This document shows positions 41,535 to 50,148 of a DNA stretch of 64,000 nucleotides, piece after piece. A program made the translations under genes and the position numbers. The stretch's first letter is position 1. Each line of letters opens with the position of its first letter. The DNA lies in the NCBI RefSeq assembly GCF_037658235.1, contig NZ_JBBJLN010000003.1:186001-250000 (forward strand). Direction: 5' to 3'. This DNA is from Yunchengibacter salinarum. Its GTDB lineage: Bacteria > Pseudomonadota > Alphaproteobacteria > Sphingomonadales > Kordiimonadaceae. Below the pieces are notes generated by a model that ran no database searches, was not told where the DNA came from, and worked only from the letters and a program-made list of their open reading frames with translations.

Positions 41535-42042
41535 GCTGGATATTCTCAAGCCGGTCCAGAAGATCGTTCAGCAGGCGCCATTCCTCGTCGCTCATCTGGG
41601 CGCGGATATTGTCTTCATAAGCCTGTGCGATGGGCACCACATCGTCATATATGGCCTGGCCTTTGGGAGACAGGGCCAGCACGCTGCGGCGCTTGTCGTC
41701 CGGCGAGAAATGCCGCTCCAGCCGCCCCGCATCCAGAAGTTTCCGCACAGCGCGGGAGACCGCCACCTTATCCATGGCGGTGCGCTGCGCCACATCGCCG
41801 GCGGACAGGTCCGGTTCTTCCCCAAGGATCGCCATGACCCGCCATTCCGGCAGGCTCAACTGAAAGCGCTCTTCATAGCCCTCGGCAATGGCGCCGGATA
41901 TGCGGTTCGACAATATGGACAGCCGATAGGGCAGGAAGCGCGCCAGCCTGAGCGGTTCGGGGGTTGTGGGCCGTATCTCCCCGTGCGCATCCGGCGGAGC
42001 ATCTGGAAAATCTTTCGGCAAGACATCTGGGTGGTCGGACAT
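41524..42042 (-). CDS. MarR-family transcriptional regulator
   Basis: 172 residues. Winged helix with LSLPEWRVMAILGEEPDLSAGDVAQRTAMDK and AVSRAVRKLLDAGRLER, wing FSPDDKRRSVLALS. A Pro/Asp-rich N-terminal extension of about 30 residues precedes the domain. It is divergent from hpd-maiA, with a dyad in the intergenic region, so it probably represses tyrosine catabolism and responds to a pathway intermediate. Confidence 0.94.
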   Translation of the reverse strand: MSDHPDVLPKDFPDAPPDAHGEIRPTTPEPLRLARFLPYRLSILSNRISGAIAEGYEERFQLSLPEWRVMAILGEEPDLSAGDVAQRTAMDKVAVSRAVRKLLDAGRLERHFSPDDKRRSVLALSPKGQAIYDDVVPIAQAYEDNIRAQMSDEEWRLLNDLLDRLENIQLTL

Positions 42043-42087
42043 GAAACAGTTTCTCCAGTCTCAAGGCAGGGCGCGCCTTTCCCCCCT

Positions 42088-42115
42088 TGCACTTAGTTTC
42101 AACGGTAACTATTAT
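42088..42115 (+). promoter_or_regulatory. hpd promoter with embedded MarR-type operator
   Basis: TTGCAC (42088) and TATTAT (42110) with a 16-base spacer form a plausible sigma-70-type promoter toward hpd. The inverted repeat TAGTT-N8-AACTA (42094-42111) fills the spacer, so a bound repressor would block RNA polymerase. Confidence 0.5.
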
Positions 42116-42171
42116 GTCTACAACAGGCCAAGGGGGTTTCTGTTTTCCCTCATATCAGGAAAGGGTGCGCC

Positions 42172-43296
42172 ATGACGACCACGCACGCAAGCCATACTGC
42201 CACCAAAAGCCCGTCCGAGGCGCGCATGACTGGCGCCGACCTGTGGGAAAACCCCCTGGGGCTGGACGGTTTCGAATTCGTTGAATATGCCGCGCCCGAC
42301 CCTGATATGCTGCGTTCCCTGTTCGAGCGGCTGGGCTTTCCCGCCGTGGCCCGGCACCGGTCCAAGGATGTGACCCTGCATCGCCAAGGCGATATCAATT
42401 TCATCATCAATGCGGAACGGGGCAGTTTCGCCCAGCAGTTTGCCGCCGATCATGGCCCTTGTGCCTGCGCCATGGCCTTTCGGGTCAAGGATGCGGCCCG
42501 TGCCTTCAGCGCGGCGGTGGAAGCTGGGGCCACGCCTGTCAAGGGCCCGGTGGGGCCGATGGAGCTGAACATTCCGGCCATTGAAGGGATCGGCGGCAGC
42601 CGCCTGTATCTGGTGGACCGGTACGGCGAAAACAGCATTTATGATGTGGATTTTGTCCCCATTGAGGGCGCGCGGGCGGATGCGCTGGATGCGGGGCTGA
42701 CCTATATCGACCATCTGACCCATAATGTGGACCGCGGCGGCATGGACAGGTGGGCCGGCTTTTACGAGCGGATCTTCAATTTCCGGGAGGTGCGCTATTT
42801 CGACATTGAAGGCAAGCTGACCGGCCTGAAATCCCGCGCCATGACCAGCCCCTGCGGCAAGATCCGCATTCCCATCAACGAGTCTTCCGACGACAAGTCC
42901 CAGATCGCGGAATATCTGGCGGAATATAACGGCGAGGGCATTCAGCATATCGCGCTCGGCACGGATGATATCTGCCATACGGTGGATGTTCTGCGGGAAC
43001 GGGGCGTGGCGTTCCAGAGCACGCCGGACACCTATTATGAGCAGGTGGATGCGCGCATCCCCGGCCATGGTGAAGACCTTGAGTCCCTGCGCCAGCGGGA
43101 AATCCTGATTGACGGTGCGCCGACCGAAGGTCAGGGTCTGCTATTGCAGATATTCACCCGGAATGTGATCGGTCCTATCTTTTTTGAAATCATTCAGCGC
43201 AAGGGCAATGAAGGCTTTGGTGAAGGCAATTTCAAGGCGCTGTTCGAATCGATCGAGCTGGATCAGATCCGTCGCGGCGTTCTGACGGATGACTGA
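42172..43296 (+). CDS. hpd: 4-hydroxyphenylpyruvate dioxygenase
   Basis: 374 residues. It converts 4-hydroxyphenylpyruvate to homogentisate with Fe(II) and O2, the second step of tyrosine breakdown. Two VOC-type halves; the iron ligands are His181 (TYIDHLTHNV), His259 (EGIQHIALG) and Glu339 (PIFFEIIQRKG). The N-terminal leader of about 20 residues is Thr/Ser-rich and variable; an internal Met19 is an alternative start. It is followed 42 bases later by maiA. hmgA and fah, needed to finish the pathway, are not in the window. Confidence 0.97.
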   Translation: MTTTHASHTATKSPSEARMTGADLWENPLGLDGFEFVEYAAPDPDMLRSLFERLGFPAVARHRSKDVTLHRQGDINFIINAERGSFAQQFAADHGPCACAMAFRVKDAARAFSAAVEAGATPVKGPVGPMELNIPAIEGIGGSRLYLVDRYGENSIYDVDFVPIEGARADALDAGLTYIDHLTHNVDRGGMDRWAGFYERIFNFREVRYFDIEGKLTGLKSRAMTSPCGKIRIPINESSDDKSQIAEYLAEYNGEGIQHIALGTDDICHTVDVLRERGVAFQSTPDTYYEQVDARIPGHGEDLESLRQREILIDGAPTEGQGLLLQIFTRNVIGPIFFEIIQRKGNEGFGEGNFKALFESIELDQIRRGVLTDD

Positions 43297-43338
43297 TCGC
43301 CGCCCGATGCGGGCGGGGTCTGTTCAAGGGGTGCGGGC

Positions 43339-43986
43339 ATGAAGCTTTATGGATATTTTCGCTCCAGCGCCGCGTATCGCGTGCGGATCGCCCTTAATCT
43401 CAAGGGAATTGAGGCGCACCATGTGCCGGTCAATCTAAAGCCCGGCGAGGACGGCCAGAAAACGCCGGACTATCGCGCCATCAATCCGCAGATGCGGGTG
43501 CCGACCCTGGTGGATGGCGACCTGGTGCTGGGCCAGAGCCCCGCAATCCTGGAATATCTGGAAGAAAATTGGCCCGATCCGCCGCTGCTGCCCGCGAAGG
43601 GGGCTGATCGCGCCTGGGTGCGCCAGATTGCGGCGGTGGTGGGATGTGATATCCACCCGCTGAACAATCTGTCCGTTCTCACCTATCTCAAGGGATCGCT
43701 CGGCGCGGACGGGACGGCGGTGACCGATTGGTACCAGCACTGGATACATACCGGCTTTCAGGCGCTGGAGATGATGCTGGCAAACAGCCCGCTGACCGGC
43801 ACCTTCTGCTATGGGGAAACCCCCGGCATGGCGGACCTGTATCTTGTGCCGCAAATCTGGAATGCGCGCCGGTTTGAAACGCCGCTGGACGATTATCCCA
43901 CCCTGCGCCGGATCGATGAAGCCTGCGCGGAGCTGCCCGCCTTCCGCCGCGCCGCCCCCGAAGCACAGGCGGACGCCCCCCGATAA
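43339..43986 (+). CDS. maiA: maleylacetoacetate isomerase (zeta-class GST)
   Basis: 215 residues. Thioredoxin-like N-domain with the zeta-class active-site run SSAAYRVRIALNLKG and glutathione-site GQSPAILEYLEENWP, then a helical C-domain with TPGMADLYLVPQIWNARRF. It isomerises 4-maleylacetoacetate to fumarylacetoacetate using glutathione. Same operon as hpd. It is followed by a cluster of intergenic hairpin repeats beginning 25 bases after the stop. Confidence 0.94.
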   Translation: MKLYGYFRSSAAYRVRIALNLKGIEAHHVPVNLKPGEDGQKTPDYRAINPQMRVPTLVDGDLVLGQSPAILEYLEENWPDPPLLPAKGADRAWVRQIAAVVGCDIHPLNNLSVLTYLKGSLGADGTAVTDWYQHWIHTGFQALEMMLANSPLTGTFCYGETPGMADLYLVPQIWNARRFETPLDDYPTLRRIDEACAELPAFRRAAPEAQADAPR

Positions 43987-44011
43987 GCGACACTCAAACC
44001 GCCCGCCGCTC

Positions 44012-44154
44012 GCACCGGCGCCGCCTCTACCGCCATCCCGCCACTGCGCGGGATGAGCGGAGGCCACGACCGTGGCCCGCCGCCCATGCGGCGCCCCCCG
44101 CGGAGCGCACGCTTCAGCGTGCTTGCGTGAGCGAAAACAAACCCCGCCCTGCCC
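44012..44154. repeat. multi-hairpin intergenic repeat, unit A (44 kb cluster)
   Basis: First of three tandem units with period 142-143. Hairpins in order: ATCCCGC-N6-GCGGGAT (44035-44054), GGCCAC-GACC-GTGGCC (44062-44077), CGCCGC-CCAT-GCGGCG (44078-44093), GCACGC-TTCA-GCGTGC (44107-44122). It ends in TTGCGTGAGCGAAAACAAA. Part of the only stretch longer than 300 bases in the window without a gene (43987-44610). Confidence 0.9.
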
Positions 44155-44296
44155 GCACCAACGTCGCCTCTACCGCCATCCCGCCACTGCGCGGGATGAG
44201 CGGAGGCCACGACCGTGGCCCGCCGCCCATGCGGCGCCCCCGCGGAGCCGCAGCGCGCAGCGCTCAGGCGTGAGCGGCAAAAAACAGCTCCCGCTC
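44155..44296. repeat. multi-hairpin intergenic repeat, unit B (44 kb cluster)
   Basis: Same first three hairpins as unit A. The last part differs: AGCGC-GCA-GCGCT (44252-44264) and CTCA-GGCG-TGAG (44263-44274), which is the version found at 9.4 kb. Confidence 0.9.
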
Positions 44297-44425
44297 GCAC
44301 CAACGTCGCCTCTACCGCCATCCCGCCACTGCGCGGGATGAGCGGAGGCCACGACCGTGGCCCGCCGCCGATGCGGCGCCCCCGCGGAGCGCACGCTTCA
44401 GCGTGCTTGCGTGAGCGAAAACAAA
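44297..44425. repeat. multi-hairpin intergenic repeat, unit C (44 kb cluster)
   Basis: Like unit A in all four hairpins, with loop CGAT instead of CCAT in the CGCCGC/GCGGCG stem. It ends with GAGCGAAAACAAA. Confidence 0.9.
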
Positions 44426-44463
44426 GCCGTGGCGCGCAGCGCCAAGGCGTGAGCGGAAAAAAG
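44426..44463. repeat. partial multi-hairpin repeat, unit D
   Basis: Only the end module: GGCGC-GCA-GCGCC (44431-44443) followed by AAGGCGTGAGCGG. The stem's closing pair is G-C where unit B has A-T. Confidence 0.8.
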
Positions 44464-44534
44464 ACCTCCAAAAGATGCACAGACCACATCTTTGGCGCTT
44501 ATCGCGGGGCAGATGACTTGTTTTTCCGTCTGAT

Positions 44535-44564
44535 TTGACTTAATTCTGATCGTCGTTGTAAGAA
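44535..44564 (+). promoter_or_regulatory. probable promoter of the response-regulator gene
   Basis: TTGACT (44535-44540), 18 bases, then TAAGAA. It sits in an AT-richer island (44464-44575) between the repeat cluster and the gene starting at 44611. Confidence 0.45.
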
Positions 44565-44610
44565 TGTGTCCCCGGCGCCGGTCCAGGCGCCCTGTTTCCG
44601 AGAGGCTGCC

Positions 44611-45372
44611 ATGTCAGGATCATCCCCCGTGTCGGGCCCTTTTTCTGCCGTTCAACCGCGTGACGGGCAGTCTTCGTCGCTGGATGTACTGGTGGTGGAA
44701 GATGATGCCACCAGCCGCTCCCTGATCTGTCGTTTTTTGAGCGAGCGCGGCTTGACGGTCCAGGCGCTGGATGGCGGCGAGACCCTGATGGATACGGTGC
44801 GCGCCACCGGGGCCCGTGTGGTGGTGCTGGATGTGAATCTGCCGGGGGAGAACGGCTTTTCCCTGAGCCGCCGTCTGCGAGAGCGGGAGGATGTGGGGAT
44901 TGTCATGCTGTCGCTGCGGGACAGCGCCACCGATGTTCTGACCGGCTTTCAGGCCGGCGCGGACCACTATCTGTCCAAGGACACGGATTATCTGATTCTG
45001 GATGCCATCATCCGCAATCTGCTGGTCCGCGTGGCGGAAAAGCGCCGCCTGATACAGTTGGTCGCCGACAAGGGCAGCCCCGGCGGCTGGTCCGTGGGGC
45101 GGGAGACCATGCAGCTTGCCTTGCCCGATGGCGGCGGCATCACCCTGACGGCGTCGGAACACCGCTTCATGGTGCGCCTTGCGGAAACGCCGGGTGTGCC
45201 GGTGGATCGTGGCACGCTGGTGGTGGCCATGGGCAAGCGGGATACGGAACAGGCCCGCCGCAATCTGGATGCCCTGGTGCGTCGCCTGCGCCAGAAGGTG
45301 CAGCAGCGGGCCGGTCTGCCCCTGCCGGTGGAGGCCGTTTACGGCACGGGCTATGTCTATACCGGCGGATGA
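44611..45372 (+). CDS. OmpR/PhoB-type response regulator
   Basis: 253 residues from ATG 44611 after CCGAGAGGC. Receiver domain with acidic pocket VVEDD (residues 28-32), phospho-Asp74 in VVLDVNLPG and Lys123 in YLSKDTDY, where the usual Lys-Pro is Lys-Asp. The C-terminal winged-helix domain (about 160-250) ends AVYGTGYVYTGG. A Ser/Pro-rich leader of about 22 residues precedes the receiver. No kinase gene is adjacent, so it is an orphan regulator with unknown target genes. Confidence 0.93.
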   Translation: MSGSSPVSGPFSAVQPRDGQSSSLDVLVVEDDATSRSLICRFLSERGLTVQALDGGETLMDTVRATGARVVVLDVNLPGENGFSLSRRLREREDVGIVMLSLRDSATDVLTGFQAGADHYLSKDTDYLILDAIIRNLLVRVAEKRRLIQLVADKGSPGGWSVGRETMQLALPDGGGITLTASEHRFMVRLAETPGVPVDRGTLVVAMGKRDTEQARRNLDALVRRLRQKVQQRAGLPLPVEAVYGTGYVYTGG

Positions 45373-45431
45373 CCGGGTGGGGCGCCAGCGGTTCACCCGG
45401 CCCCACCCCCACGGCATGGACGGATACAAAA

Positions 45432-45456
45432 ACCGGCGCGGGGATGCCGCGCCGGT
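45432..45456 (-). terminator. intrinsic terminator of the amino-acid dehydrogenase gene
   Basis: Perfect 10-bp stem ACCGGCGCGG / CCGCGCCGGT with a five-base loop. On the minus strand it is followed by TTTTTG, so it ends the unit whose last stop is at 45494. It may also stop read-through from the convergent response-regulator gene. Confidence 0.85.
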
Positions 45457-45493
45457 AAGGTCGTGAGGAGGAAAGCGGGAACAGGAACCGGTC

Positions 45494-46615
45494 CTATTCC
45501 GCTGCTGCCGCCAGCTTGGCGTCCTGGGCGCGCTGGATGGTCTGTTCCGCCATTTCGTTGGCGATTACGCCCGCGGGCCGCCCCTGGCGGTCACTTTCTG
45601 CGAATATCTGGCTCAAGGTGTCGCCGATGCGCAGAATTTTGGCCGTGCGTTCCGCTTCATCGAGTTTCTGTTTGTGCACTTCCGATTCCACGGAAATGAT
45701 GCCGCCTGCATTGATCACATAATCGGGGGCATAGAGAATGCCGCGCTTGCGCAGGGCTTCGTCGTCCACCCCTTCGCGCTCAAGCTGGTTGTTGGCCGCC
45801 CCGGCGACGATTTTTGCCCTGATGTCGCCAATGGTGCGCGGGTTCAGGCCACCGCCCAGCGCACAGGGGGCGAACACGTCCACCGCCTCGCTGTGAACGC
45901 TTTCCGGCTTCACCACGCTGATGTCGCCCTTTTTGCGCGCCGCTTCCAGATTGGCTTCCGAGATGTCGGCCACCTTCACCACGGCGCCCGCTTCCAGCAG
46001 GTGATCGATCAGGTACTGGCCCACATGGCCCACGCCCTGGATCGCCACGCTGACACCTTTCATGCTGTCTTTTTGCAAACGGTGGCGCACCGCCGCCTGG
46101 ATGCCGGTGAAGACCCCCAGCGCGGTATGGGGGGATGGGTCGCCGGTGCCATAATCGCCGCCTTCCAGGCCGCAGATATAGGGCGTTTCCTCTGCCGCAT
46201 GGGCCAGCATGTCCGGGCTTGTGCCCACATCCTCCGCCGCATAATAGCTGCCGCCCAGCCGGTTCACGCCGCGACCGAAGGCGCGCATCAGGTCCGGCGT
46301 GCCTTCACGGGCGGGGTCGCCGATGATGACCGATTTGCCACCGCCCAGTTTCAGGCCCGCCATAGCGTTCTTGTAGCTCATGCCGCGGGACAGGCGAAGC
46401 ACGTCATAGATGGCGTCTTCCTCTCCCCGGCTGGCGGCCACATCCACCGGCACGCCGCGATGGGCGGACGCATAGTCCCAGAACCGGGTGCCGCCGGTGG
46501 CGGGGCCAAGCGCGGTGGAATGAATCGCGATCATGGCCTTTAGGCCGGTGGCGCGATCCGCGCAAAAGACCAGGTTTTCATGGCCCTGAAAGCTTCGGGA
46601 ATCAAAGACCGGCAT
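45494..46615 (-). CDS. Leu/Phe/Val-type amino acid dehydrogenase
   Basis: 373 residues from ATG 46615 (MPVFDSRSFQGHENLVFC) after AGGAAAGGAACC. NAD-dependent oxidative deaminase of the Glu/Leu/Phe/Val dehydrogenase family: catalytic Lys in NAMAGLKLGGGKSVI, Rossmann AIQGVGHVGQYLIDHLLEAG and PDYVINAGGIISV. Length and sequence fit leucine or phenylalanine dehydrogenase rather than glutamate dehydrogenase; which substrate is uncertain. It lies 41 bases downstream of the fused 2-oxoacid oxidoreductase gene, which would use its product. Confidence 0.93.
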   Translation of the reverse strand: MPVFDSRSFQGHENLVFCADRATGLKAMIAIHSTALGPATGGTRFWDYASAHRGVPVDVAASRGEEDAIYDVLRLSRGMSYKNAMAGLKLGGGKSVIIGDPAREGTPDLMRAFGRGVNRLGGSYYAAEDVGTSPDMLAHAAEETPYICGLEGGDYGTGDPSPHTALGVFTGIQAAVRHRLQKDSMKGVSVAIQGVGHVGQYLIDHLLEAGAVVKVADISEANLEAARKKGDISVVKPESVHSEAVDVFAPCALGGGLNPRTIGDIRAKIVAGAANNQLEREGVDDEALRKRGILYAPDYVINAGGIISVESEVHKQKLDEAERTAKILRIGDTLSQIFAESDRQGRPAGVIANEMAEQTIQRAQDAKLAAAAE

Positions 46616-46656
46616 AATGGTTCCTTTCCTCTGTCTCCGGCGGTCGCTGTGCCGCC

Positions 46657-49600
46657 TTACTCTGCTGCCGTTTGTTCGGGGGTTTGTGTTTCCCCCTTGT
46701 GCCAACGCTCCATCAGCGTGGCTTTGCTTGCATCGAACAGGCGGACATTCTCTTCCTTGATGGGGCCGAAGCCGCGCACGCTGTCCGGCAGGCTGGCGAT
46801 CTCCACCGCCAGGGCCAGATTGTCCCGCGTCAGCCCGTCGAGCAGTGCTTCGACGGTTTCCTCATAGTCCCGGATCAGGCGGCGTTCCATCTTCCGCTCG
46901 GCGCTGTAGCCCAGCAGGTTGAACGGCGTGCCGCGCAGGCCCCGCAGGCTGGCCAGCAGCCGGAAGACGGGGAAGATCCAGGCGCCGAATTCGCGCTTTT
47001 TCGGGCGGCCTGTGGCCTTGTCCCGACCGGGCAGGAAGGGCGGTGCCAGATGGACGCTCAGTTTCATGTCGCCCTCGAACCGGGCGGCCAGCTTTTCCCG
47101 GAATTCGGGCCGGGAATACAGCCGCGCCACTTCGAACTCGTCCTTGTAGGCCAGCAGCTTGGCATAATATGTGGCCACCGCCATGGACAGGGCACCCGGT
47201 TCGCCCGCCACACCGGTTTCCGCGGCCTTCACCCGGTCCACCAGGTCGGTATATTTCCGGGCCAGCGCGGCATTCTGATAATCGGTGAGCAGCCTGACGC
47301 GGCTCGCCACCACATCGTCCAGCGTTTCGGGCAGTTTGGGCGTGTCCATGACGCTGCCTTGCAGCACCTTTTCCACCGCGCCCATGTCATGGGCGGCCAT
47401 GCGCCCCCAGAAGAAGGTGCGCAGATTGGTGTCCGCCGCCACCTTATTCAGGCGAAAGGCTTCCTCGATGCTTTCCCGCTTCAGGGGGATCAGGCCCTTT
47501 TGCCAGGCATAGCCCAGAACGAAGGTGTTGGTGGCGATGGCATCCCCCATCAGGGCGCTGGCCAGTTCCTGTGCCGGAACACGGTGGCGGGCATCTTCCC
47601 GTGTCATGGCATCAAGCTGTTTTTGAACACTGGCCTGCTGAAAGTCGATGTCCTTGTTGCGCACGAAATCCGCCACCGGGGTAAGGTGGGAATTGATCAC
47701 CGCCGCCGTGCGGCTGGAATCCATCACATTGGCGGCATCCTTGCCCGCCGCCACGATGCTGTCGCAGGCCAGCAGGGTATGGGTGCGCCCGGTAACGATA
47801 CGCGGGGAGCGCAGCTTGTCCTCGTCCGCGGCGATGCGTACATGGCTCAGCACGGCGCCGCCCTTTTGTGCCAGCCCGGTCATGTCCAGAATGGAGCTGG
47901 CCTTGCCTTCCAGATGCGCGGCCATGCCCATGATGGCGCCCACGGTCAGCACGCCGGTGCCGCCGATGCCGGTGACGAGGATATTATAATCCTCATAGTC
48001 GCTGTCGAAATCCGGGACAGTGGGGTCTGGCAGGTCCGGCAGGCCGAGCGCGGACAGGTCGCCCGCGCCTTCCTTCGACTTGCGCGGTGTGGCGCCTTTG
48101 ACCGACACGAAGGACGGGCAGAACCCCTTGAGACAGCTATAATCCTTGTTGCAGGCGCTCTGATTGATGGCGCGCTTGCGGCCAAATTCGGTTTCCAGCG
48201 GCTCCACGGCAACGCAGTTTGATTGTACCGAACAGTCGCCGCAGCCCTCGCACACCGTGTCATTGATGAACAGGCGGGTGTCCGGGTCTTCCATCAGGCC
48301 GCGCTTGCGCCGGCGGCGCTTTTCCGCCGCGCAGGTCTGGTCATAGATGATGGCGGTGGTGCCCTCGGTCTCTTTCAGTTCCTCCTGCACCGTCATGGTG
48401 TAATCCCGGTGCTTCACTTCCACGCCGGGGGGCAGGGAGACCAGCGCGTAATCTTCCGGCCTTTCGGACGTGATGACCACCCGCTTCACGCCCTCGGCAA
48501 CCAGTTGCTCGGCGATGTGGGGCACGGTCAGCGAGCCTTCCACCGGCTGGCCGCCGGTCATGGCCACGGCGTCGTTATACAGGATCTTGAAGGTGATGTT
48601 CACATCCGCCGCCACGGTCTGGCGGATGGCGAGAATGCCTGAATGCTGATAGGTGCCGTCGCCCAGATTGGCGAACATGTGCTTGCGGCTGGTAAAGGGG
48701 GCTTCCCCGATCCAGGGCACACCTTCGCCGCCCATCTGGGTGAAGGTTTCGTTGTCCCGCTCCATATTGATGGCCATGATGTGGCAGCCGATGCCCGCCA
48801 TGGCGCGGCTGCCTTCCGGTACGCGGGTGGAGCGGTTGTGCGGGCACCCGGCGCAGAAATAGGGCACCCGGTTGATGGCGGGCTCATAGCCTTCGAAGCT
48901 GCGCTTGCGATCGGCGAACCAGGCGAGCTTTTTCTTGATCTCGTCATTGTCATAGAGCTTGGCCATGCGCGCGGCGATCACATGGGCGATGATGCCCACG
49001 TCCAGCTCGTTTTCGGGCGGCAGCAGCCACTGGTCCTTTTCGTCGTGCTTGCCCACCACGGTGGGGCGCACATTTTCCTTCCAGTTATAAAGCTGCCAGC
49101 GGATCTGGTGCTCGATCATCTCGCGCTTTTCTTCCACCACCAGCACTTCGTCCAGCCCTTCGCAGAACTGGCGCACGCCTTCCGGCTCCAGCGGCCAGGG
49201 CATCCCCACCTTATAGAGCTTGAGGCCGATATCCTTCGCCACATCCTCGTCAATGCCGATCTCGTACAGTGCCTGGCGCGTGTCCTGATAGGACTTGCCG
49301 GACGTGATGATGCCAAAGCGCGGATTGGGGCTGTCCCAGATCAGCCGGTCAATGCCGTTGGCGCGGGCGAAGGCATGGGCGGCAAAGCCCTTATAGCGTT
49401 GCAGGCGCCAGTCCTGCTCCCGCCAGGCATCGGGCCAGCGGATGTTCAGCCCGCCTTCGGGCAGTTCGAAATCGGTGGGGATGATGATGCGGTGCTTCTC
49501 GCGGGACAGGTCCACCGTGCCGGATGTCTCCACCGTCTCGGCGGCGGCCTTGAAGCCCACCCAGGCGCCGGTATAACGGCTCATGGCCAGGCCCAGAAGG

Positions 49601-50148
49601 CCGAACTCCACGAATTCCTGAATGGAGGACGGATACAATTCCGGCATGAAGGCGGCCATGAAGCTGTGGTCCGCCTGATGGGGCAGGGTGGAAGACTTGG
49701 CGCCGTGATCGTCCCCGCAAATGGCCAGCACGCCGCCATGGGGCATGGAGCCAGCGGCATTGCCGTGCTTCATCACGTCCATGGACCGGTCCAGCCCCGG
49801 CCCCTTGCCGTACCAGATGCCGAACACGCCATCATATTTCATTTCATCCGGGTGGATGCCCACCATCTGGCTGCCCCAGACGGCGGTGGCGCCCAGGTCT
49901 TCGTTCAGGCCCGGCTGAAAGACGATATTCTCGCTTTCCAGATATTTTCTGGCGCGGTCCAGCTCCATATCGTAGCCGCCAAGGGGCGAGCCCCGATAGC
50001 CGGAAATGAAGCCGGCGGTGTTCAGCCCGCTTTCCGCATCCCGCCAGCGCTGCACAATGGGCAGACGCACCAGCGCCTGAACCCCGTTCATGTAAACGCG
50101 GCCCTCGGTCTGGGTGTATTTGTCCTGCAGGGTGACCTTGGTGCTCAT
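46657..50148 (-). CDS. indolepyruvate:ferredoxin oxidoreductase, fused alpha-beta-gamma type
   Basis: 1163 residues from ATG 50148 (MSTKVTLQDKYT). A single-chain TPP enzyme oxidising aryl- or branched-chain 2-oxoacids to acyl-CoA with ferredoxin. Domains in order: pyrimidine-type domain (GYRGSPLGGYDMEL at about 49), TPP/pyrophosphate domain (PYFCAGCPHNRSTRV, GGEGVPWIG, NLGDGTYQHSG at about 435-525), 4Fe-4S region at about 630-690 (CEGCGDCSVQSNC and CNKDYSCLKGFCPSF), then the gamma domain (GIGGTGVLTVG) and an alphaproteobacterial C-terminal extension. It is the first gene of a unit with the amino-acid dehydrogenase. Confidence 0.95.
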   Translation of the reverse strand: MSTKVTLQDKYTQTEGRVYMNGVQALVRLPIVQRWRDAESGLNTAGFISGYRGSPLGGYDMELDRARKYLESENIVFQPGLNEDLGATAVWGSQMVGIHPDEMKYDGVFGIWYGKGPGLDRSMDVMKHGNAAGSMPHGGVLAICGDDHGAKSSTLPHQADHSFMAAFMPELYPSSIQEFVEFGLLGLAMSRYTGAWVGFKAAAETVETSGTVDLSREKHRIIIPTDFELPEGGLNIRWPDAWREQDWRLQRYKGFAAHAFARANGIDRLIWDSPNPRFGIITSGKSYQDTRQALYEIGIDEDVAKDIGLKLYKVGMPWPLEPEGVRQFCEGLDEVLVVEEKREMIEHQIRWQLYNWKENVRPTVVGKHDEKDQWLLPPENELDVGIIAHVIAARMAKLYDNDEIKKKLAWFADRKRSFEGYEPAINRVPYFCAGCPHNRSTRVPEGSRAMAGIGCHIMAINMERDNETFTQMGGEGVPWIGEAPFTSRKHMFANLGDGTYQHSGILAIRQTVAADVNITFKILYNDAVAMTGGQPVEGSLTVPHIAEQLVAEGVKRVVITSERPEDYALVSLPPGVEVKHRDYTMTVQEELKETEGTTAIIYDQTCAAEKRRRRKRGLMEDPDTRLFINDTVCEGCGDCSVQSNCVAVEPLETEFGRKRAINQSACNKDYSCLKGFCPSFVSVKGATPRKSKEGAGDLSALGLPDLPDPTVPDFDSDYEDYNILVTGIGGTGVLTVGAIMGMAAHLEGKASSILDMTGLAQKGGAVLSHVRIAADEDKLRSPRIVTGRTHTLLACDSIVAAGKDAANVMDSSRTAAVINSHLTPVADFVRNKDIDFQQASVQKQLDAMTREDARHRVPAQELASALMGDAIATNTFVLGYAWQKGLIPLKRESIEEAFRLNKVAADTNLRTFFWGRMAAHDMGAVEKVLQGSVMDTPKLPETLDDVVASRVRLLTDYQNAALARKYTDLVDRVKAAETGVAGEPGALSMAVATYYAKLLAYKDEFEVARLYSRPEFREKLAARFEGDMKLSVHLAPPFLPGRDKATGRPKKREFGAWIFPVFRLLASLRGLRGTPFNLLGYSAERKMERRLIRDYEETVEALLDGLTRDNLALAVEIASLPDSVRGFGPIKEENVRLFDASKATLMERWHKGETQTPEQTAAE

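Noticed and set aside
44012..44463. Possible CRISPR array
   Set aside because: Units are 142-143 bases with internal hairpins and no alternation of short repeats with unique spacers; no cas genes are present.
43893..44489. Open frame of 198 codons on the minus strand across the 44 kb repeats
   Set aside because: Its translation is simply the repeat read three times (recurring PLIPRSGGMAVEA). The hairpin co-variation points to a nucleic-acid element, not a protein.
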